Source: an uncultured Pseudorhodobacter sp. (lineage in GTDB: Bacteria; Pseudomonadota; Alphaproteobacteria; Rhodobacterales; Rhodobacteraceae). From it: a stretch of 9,039 bases of DNA. The stretch spans positions 1 to 9,039 of the forward strand of contig CAMFLG010000099.1 in NCBI GenBank assembly GCA_945957495.1, written 5' to 3'. Shown here in pieces: positions 5,567-9,039 of the stretch. Under the pieces are notes generated by a model. It had not been told where the DNA came from, did not search any database, and was given only the letters and a program-made list of their open reading frames with translations. Positions within the stretch are counted from its first letter, which is position 1, and each line of letters opens with the position of its first letter. Made by a program: the position numbers and the translations under genes.

Positions 5567-7474
5567 TCAGGCGCGTTTCGCTGCGACCTGCCGTGGCGCG
5601 ACTTTGCGAACCGCATCGGCAATATCCGCCACCGTTAGTCCGGCATCGGCATACATTGCCGCAGGGCTGGCCTGTTCGATAAAACGGTCCGGCAGCGTCA
5701 GCGTGCGAAGGCGCAACCCGTGGTCCAACCCGCCCGAGTTTGCCAGATACTGCAACACCTGGGCGCCAAACCCGCCGCCAGCCCCCTGCTCTACCGTGAT
5801 CAGCGCCGCATGGTTGCGCGCGAGTTGGCGGATCAGATCCACATCCAACGGCTTGGCAAAGCGCGCATCGGCCACAGTCACGGAAATGCCCTGGGCCGCC
5901 AGCATCTCTGCCGCCAGCAGACATTCCGCAAGATGCGCCCCAAAGCACAGCAGCGCCACGTCCGTCCCTTCGCGCATCACCCGGCCACGACCGATTTCCA
6001 GTACCCTGCCCATTTCCGGCATCTGCACGCCCACGCCATCCCCGCGCGGATAGCGGAATGCGATCGGCCCCGCGTCATAGTCCGCAGCAGTGGCCACCAT
6101 ATGCACCAGCTCTGCCTCATCCGCAGCCGCCATCACCACAAACCCCGGCAGATTGGACAGATAGCTGACATCAAATGCCCCACAATGGGTGGCACCGTCT
6201 GCCCCCACCAACCCGGCCCGATCAATCGCAAAGCGCACAGGCAGGTTTTGCAAGGCCACGTCATGCACGACCTGGTCATAGCCGCGCTGCAGAAACGTAG
6301 AATAGATCGCAACGAACGGTTTCAAGCCCGCCGCCGCCATCCCGGCGGCGAAAGTCACACCATGCTGCTCGGCAATGCCCACATCGAACACCCGCGCGGG
6401 AAAGCGCGCGGCCATGATGTCCAGCCCCGTGCCAGACGGCATCGCCGCCGTGATCGCCACGATCCGGCCATCGCGCGCGGCCTCTTCCGTCAGGCTTTTC
6501 CCGAACACCGCAGTATAGGCCGGTGCGTTCGATTTGGATTTCGCCTGCAGGCCCGAGATCACGTCGAATTTCGCAACGCCATGATATTTGTCGGCCGAAT
6601 TTTCCGCCGGGGCGTATCCCTTGCCCTTCACCGTCACAGCATGGATCAGCACCGGGCCCGTCGCGCGGGTTTTCGCGGCCCGCAGGGTTGCCAGCAATTC
6701 CGGGATGTTATGCCCGTCTATTGGCCCGATGTAGGTCAACCCCAACTCTTCAAACAACGTCCCGCCGCCGGGCATCCCCGTGACCAATGCCCGCGCCCGC
6801 CGCGCACCGTCCCGCAATGGGCCGGGCATCGCGGCCTCAACCCCTTCGGCCAGACTGCGCAACGCGGCAAAGGGCGCATGGGCTGACAGCCCGTTCAGGT
6901 ATTTGTTCAACGCGCCAACCGGGGGCGCGATGCTCATGTCATTGTCGTTCAGGATCACAAACAGCCGCTTGCCCAAATGCCCGGCGGCATTCATCGCCTC
7001 ATAGGCCATTCCCGCTGTGATCGCGCCATCCCCGATCACGGCAATCGCATCCCCTGTCGGTTGCCCCATGTCACGACCAACGGTAAAGCCCAAAGCCGCG
7101 GAAATACTCGTCGAACTGTGCGCCGCGCCGAACGGATCATATTCGGATTCCGATCGTTTGGTGAACCCTGACAGCCCGCCGCCCTGCCGCAGGCTGCGCA
7201 TACGCGACCGCCGCCCGGTCAATATCTTGTGCGGATAGCATTGATGGCCCACGTCCCAGATCAGCTTGTCCACCGGCGTGTTGAAAACCGCATGGATCGC
7301 CACCGACAATTCAACCACCCCCAGGGATGACCCCAGATGGCCGCCGGTCTCGGACACGACCGAAATCACTTCGGCGCGCAATTCTTGCGCCAGCTTGGTC
7401 AATTCGGCATCGCTTAGACCGCGCAGATCGGCGGGGCTGTTGACCTGATCAAGAAGTGGGGTTTCAACACGCAT
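5567..7474 (-). CDS. dxs: 1-deoxy-D-xylulose-5-phosphate synthase
   Basis: The 635-residue thiamine-diphosphate enzyme joins pyruvate and glyceraldehyde 3-phosphate to make DXP, the committed step of the MEP pathway that supplies carotenoid precursors and the bacteriochlorophyll phytyl or geranylgeranyl tail. Visible signatures are H46 in SETGGHLGSSLG, DVGHQCYPHKILTGR, the TPP/Mg motif GDGAITAGMAYEA (from residue 148) continuing to ILNDNDMSI, YIGPIDGHN, HAVTVKGKGYAPAE, and the catalytic E369 in DVGIAEQHGVTFAAGMA. DRAGLVGADGATHCGAFD follows. ATG 7474 (MRVETPLLDQV) gives family-typical length. The frame stays open to 7753, but that would overlap pufX and add 93 unlike residues. The Shine-Dalgarno is weak (AAAGG, about 8 nt upstream). 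dxs directly after pufX is the Rhodobacter arrangement; here the puf intrinsic terminator ends about 20 nt before the start codon. Confidence 0.96.
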   Translation of the reverse strand: MRVETPLLDQVNSPADLRGLSDAELTKLAQELRAEVISVVSETGGHLGSSLGVVELSVAIHAVFNTPVDKLIWDVGHQCYPHKILTGRRSRMRSLRQGGGLSGFTKRSESEYDPFGAAHSSTSISAALGFTVGRDMGQPTGDAIAVIGDGAITAGMAYEAMNAAGHLGKRLFVILNDNDMSIAPPVGALNKYLNGLSAHAPFAALRSLAEGVEAAMPGPLRDGARRARALVTGMPGGGTLFEELGLTYIGPIDGHNIPELLATLRAAKTRATGPVLIHAVTVKGKGYAPAENSADKYHGVAKFDVISGLQAKSKSNAPAYTAVFGKSLTEEAARDGRIVAITAAMPSGTGLDIMAARFPARVFDVGIAEQHGVTFAAGMAAAGLKPFVAIYSTFLQRGYDQVVHDVALQNLPVRFAIDRAGLVGADGATHCGAFDVSYLSNLPGFVVMAAADEAELVHMVATAADYDAGPIAFRYPRGDGVGVQMPEMGRVLEIGRGRVMREGTDVALLCFGAHLAECLLAAEMLAAQGISVTVADARFAKPLDVDLIRQLARNHAALITVEQGAGGGFGAQVLQYLANSGGLDHGLRLRTLTLPDRFIEQASPAAMYADAGLTVADIADAVRKVAPRQVAAKRA

Positions 7475-7494
7475 CGCTTTGGCCTTTGCTGATG

Positions 7495-7527
7495 AAAAAA
7501 GGTGCCGGGTGGCTTGCACACGGCACC
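7495..7527 (-). terminator. Intrinsic terminator of the puf operon, just upstream of dxs
   Basis: Read on the minus strand, GGTGCCG (7527-7521) pairs perfectly with CGGCACC (7507-7501), with a further GTG/CAC pairing inside after one mismatch and a 5-nt loop. The stem is followed at once by six T residues (7500-7495). This is a classic Rho-independent terminator, about 125 nt downstream of the pufX stop and 20 nt upstream of the dxs ATG. Confidence 0.85.
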
Positions 7528-7607
7528 AGTCCCTGTTGCCAACAGGAAGGGAACCGGGCTGTGGAACTTGCCCAGGCCCGGGCCGGCATTTGGCCCGAAC
7601 TTCGTTG

Positions 7608-7641
7608 CAGACCGGGCGACGCTGTTGCGCCGCCCGGTCTG
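7608..7641 (-). promoter_or_regulatory. Stable mRNA hairpin just after pufX
   Basis: Arms 7608-7621 and 7628-7641 pair over 14 bp around a 6-nt loop. The only imperfect pair is A-C if read on the plus strand but a G-U wobble on the minus strand, so the structure favours the puf transcript. It begins 8 nt after the pufX stop and has no T-run, pointing to a 3'-end stabiliser or processing element rather than a terminator. Confidence 0.6.
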
Positions 7642-7649
7642 GTGTTTCA

Positions 7650-7880
7650 TTACACGATTGCGCTTGTGGGCTGGGCGATCTCCAACGCGCCATAGGGCGA
7701 TGGACCTTGCTTGCTTTGTTCGGGCAACAACATGCTGATCCCCCAGATCGCAAGCAGGATTACGCCAACCACCGCAAGGCCAATCCCCGCCATAAACGCG
7801 CCCCAGACCATCTGGCCCAAGGCCCAAACCCGCAAGCGGATCACCGGGCTTTGCCCCTCATAGTAATGTTCGTCAGACAT
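7650..7880 (-). CDS. pufX: PufX, RC-LH1 ring-opening polypeptide
   Basis: The 76-residue single-span protein follows pufM by 30 nt. PufX interrupts the LH1 ring around the reaction centre to allow quinone/quinol exchange. An N-terminal cytoplasmic segment with Arg residues (IRLRVWALGQM) leads into one helix (about residues 20-51), then the diagnostic MLLPEQSKQGPSPY. This closely resembles R. capsulatus PufX (QMAYGAFLG, then LMLPERAHQAPSPY, from memory) and more weakly the R. sphaeroides protein, which shares the GALE after the PAP-like motif. The helix has glycines at 22, 27, 32, 34, 39 and 47. ATG 7880 has an AGGA Shine-Dalgarno upstream. PufX evolves fast and is often missed by annotation, but position and motifs make the call firm. 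Confidence 0.9.
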   Translation of the reverse strand: MSDEHYYEGQSPVIRLRVWALGQMVWGAFMAGIGLAVVGVILLAIWGISMLLPEQSKQGPSPYGALEIAQPTSAIV

Positions 7881-7910
7881 GATCCATCCTTTCCAACGAT
7901 GCGTCAGCGT

Positions 7911-8834
7911 TCAGTTCAAGGGCGCATAGCCATGGTCTTGCGCCCAGACAAACCAGTTATCGACGACAGTGCCCGTCAGCAGAATGCCGATCCCCCCGGT
8001 GATCGGGACAAGCACGGCAAACCACCAGGCCCAGCGGTGAATGCCCTCCATCGTGGCATTGAAGCCCATGGTCCAGCGCCAGAACAGCGCCGCCCGTTCC
8101 GAGGCTGTGCCGCGGTCGATGATCTGCTCCAACTCCCGATCGCCGCCCAGTCGCGTCACCGACAGGATGGTCGCCCCGTGCATCGCAAACAACAGGGCAG
8201 ATCCGTAGAGGAATGCAATGCTCAGCGCGTGGAAGGGGTTATAGAACAGGTTGCCATAGGTCAGGCTGAACAGGTTGGTCCAATCCAGATGCGGGAAGAT
8301 CCCGTAAGGCACCGCTTCGGACCAATGCCCCATCAGCACGGGCCGGATCAGCCCCAGCACCAGCACCAGCCACAAGGCCCCGGCAAAGGCCCAGCTGATA
8401 TGCTTGCCCATCCCCAACGCCTCTGCCCGCAGATAAGTGCGCACCCACCAGGTGGACAGCGAGATCAGAAAGAAGAACCCCGCCACAAGGAACAACCCAC
8501 CCTCGCCCATCGGGGGAATCCGCAGACCCCATTCCGGGGCTGGCGGCTCCAGTGCCATCCAGAACAGATCGCGCATGAACACCGCCGGGTTATAGCCCGC
8601 CAGATGCCAGAACCAGAAACCGACGATCATGAACCAGATCAGGCCGGTTGCCAGGCTGATCACGCCAAAGGTGCCCAGATAGACCGGCCCAAGTTGCGCG
8701 TTGCCGAACCATCCCAGCAGGGTGGAATAGCTGGCACTCTTGGTGCGGTTGCCGAGTTCGACATCCTCGACCAGACCCATCTCGGGTGGGCCAGCCACCT
8801 GCACTTGGGTGAAGAAATTCTGATACTCAGCCAT
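7911..8834 (-). CDS. pufM: Photosynthetic reaction centre M subunit
   Basis: The 307-residue, five-helix protein binds half of the bacteriochlorophyll special pair, QA and the non-haem iron in the inner membrane. Residues fall at the classical numbers: H182 (accessory bacteriochlorophyll ligand, in FPHLDW), H202 (special pair ligand, in FYNPFHALS), Y210, H219 (AMHGATIL), E234 and H266 (MEGIHRW), the iron ligands. The conserved NAQLGPVYLG, RDLFWMALEPPAPEWGL and C-terminal HGYAPLN are present. Relative to R. sphaeroides there is one residue fewer in the loop after EPPAPE, and residue 193 is Tyr in place of His. The start overlaps the pufL stop by 8 nt and has GGAGG 5 nt upstream. pufX, not pufC, follows. 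Confidence 0.98.
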   Translation of the reverse strand: MAEYQNFFTQVQVAGPPEMGLVEDVELGNRTKSASYSTLLGWFGNAQLGPVYLGTFGVISLATGLIWFMIVGFWFWHLAGYNPAVFMRDLFWMALEPPAPEWGLRIPPMGEGGLFLVAGFFFLISLSTWWVRTYLRAEALGMGKHISWAFAGALWLVLVLGLIRPVLMGHWSEAVPYGIFPHLDWTNLFSLTYGNLFYNPFHALSIAFLYGSALLFAMHGATILSVTRLGGDRELEQIIDRGTASERAALFWRWTMGFNATMEGIHRWAWWFAVLVPITGGIGILLTGTVVDNWFVWAQDHGYAPLN

Positions 8835-9039
8835 TTACGCCTCCCGGAATATTCGCCCAGAACGGAAGTTGCAGCCACCAGTTCCACCAATCGACCCACT
8901 GATCAAACCAGATCGTGCCCGAAATCATGATGCAGATGGCGCTCCAGAAGGCCGCGTTCATCGCAAGCAACATGCCCAAACGGTGAATCCCCAGGGTGCC
9001 CACCGAATAGCCGATCAGATCGCGAAAGAAGGTGTCTTC
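8827..9039 (-). CDS. pufL: Photosynthetic reaction centre L subunit (partial, C-terminal 70 residues)
   Basis: The frame enters at the window edge and ends at TGA 8829-8827. It begins EDTFFRDLIGYSVGTLGIHR, exactly the R. sphaeroides L-subunit segment starting at E212, and 70 residues take it to G281, the usual length. Visible functional residues are E212, D213 and S223 of the QB proton path, R217, and the iron ligand H230. The fifth helix and the Trp-rich C terminus WVDWWNWWLQLPFWANIPGG follow. The stop lies 8 nt inside pufM, the standard L/M overlap that couples their translation. The remaining 5' part of pufL and the pufBA light-harvesting genes must lie beyond the window. Confidence 0.97.
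   Translation of the reverse strand, partial: EDTFFRDLIGYSVGTLGIHRLGMLLAMNAAFWSAICIMISGTIWFDQWVDWWNWWLQLPFWANIPGGVNG

Larger units (their letters stand above)
7495..7649 (-). ncRNA. Structured puf 3' UTR, candidate PcrX-like sRNA
   Basis: No convincing gene lies in the stretch between the pufX stop and the intrinsic terminator. It holds several inverted repeats: a 14-bp stem (7608-7641), a 6-bp stem (7579-7584 with 7592-7597), a small one (7532-7536 with 7542-7546) and the terminator (7501-7527). In Rhodobacter sphaeroides an sRNA named PcrX is processed from the 3' UTR of the puf transcript and acts on pufX. By position and architecture this stretch could yield an equivalent RNA. I have not matched it to the PcrX sequence, so this is inference from location. 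Confidence 0.35.

Noticed and set aside
5720..6886. 388-codon plus-strand open frame opposite dxs
   Set aside because: Antisense shadow of dxs with skewed Arg/His/Gln composition and no motif.
7534..7545. TGT...ACA palindrome considered as a PpsR/CrtJ site
   Set aside because: The spacing is 5 nt rather than the required 12, and I saw no TGT-N12-ACA pair in the intergenic stretches by eye.
7475..7753. N-terminal extension of dxs by 93 codons
   Set aside because: It would overlap pufX and cross the intrinsic terminator and hairpins; the added residues do not resemble DXS, while ATG 7474 gives normal family length.
8660..8899. 79-codon minus-strand frame across the pufL/pufM junction
   Set aside because: Out of frame with both pufL and pufM, which are read with certainty through the same bases.
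7479..8930. 483-codon plus-strand open frame opposite pufM and pufX
   Set aside because: It runs antisense to two certain genes and the puf 3' UTR; the protein is low-complexity His/Pro/Gln/Arg-rich with no family resemblance.
1..9039. A new defence, mobile or otherwise undescribed multi-gene system
   Set aside because: Every substantial gene belongs to a known photosynthesis, tetrapyrrole, electron-transfer or isoprenoid family; no transposase, integrase, repeat array or unknown cassette is present.

Overview
The window is part of the photosynthesis gene cluster of an anoxygenic phototrophic alphaproteobacterium, almost certainly a member of the Rhodobacteraceae (Rhodobacter/Rhodobaca-like). 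The evidence is a GC-rich genome, purple-bacterial reaction centre subunits H, M and L, a single-helix PufX protein found only in the Rhodobacter-type lineage, an alphaproteobacterial AcsF preceded by a BciE-type small gene, and a Shemin-type 5-aminolevulinate synthase. No mobile element, CRISPR array, tRNA or rRNA is visible.

Plus strand, 1-5499: a tightly packed puh operon running puhA (3' end only), puhB, puhC, bciE, acsF, puhE, hemA, cycA. Junctions are mostly overlaps or very short gaps (ATGA at puhA/puhB and bciE/acsF, an 11-nt overlap at puhE/hemA, 9 nt at puhB/puhC). The exceptions are an 88-nt hairpin-bearing gap between acsF and puhE and a 61-nt gap with a possible weak promoter before cycA. 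The operon combines the reaction centre H subunit, three assembly factors, the first enzyme of tetrapyrrole synthesis, the oxygen-dependent Mg-protoporphyrin ester cyclase with its partner, and the cytochrome c2 that re-reduces the reaction centre.

Middle, 5500-5566: a 17-bp perfect inverted repeat separates the convergent cycA and dxs genes and probably terminates both transcripts.

Minus strand, 9039-5567: the downstream part of the puf operon, pufL (3' end), pufM, pufX, then a roughly 175-nt non-coding stretch with several hairpins and a clear intrinsic terminator, then dxs, the entry enzyme of the MEP isoprenoid pathway that feeds carotenoids and the bacteriochlorophyll tail. No pufC follows pufM, so electrons probably reach the reaction centre directly from a soluble cytochrome c2 such as the CycA encoded here.

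All genes have recognisable families; I see no wholly new system. The points most worth a second look are the tail-to-tail junction of the puh and puf-dxs operons, the structured puf 3' UTR (a candidate PcrX-like sRNA) whose terminator abuts the dxs start, the PufX helix glycine pattern, and the Ala/Pro tail on cytochrome c2.
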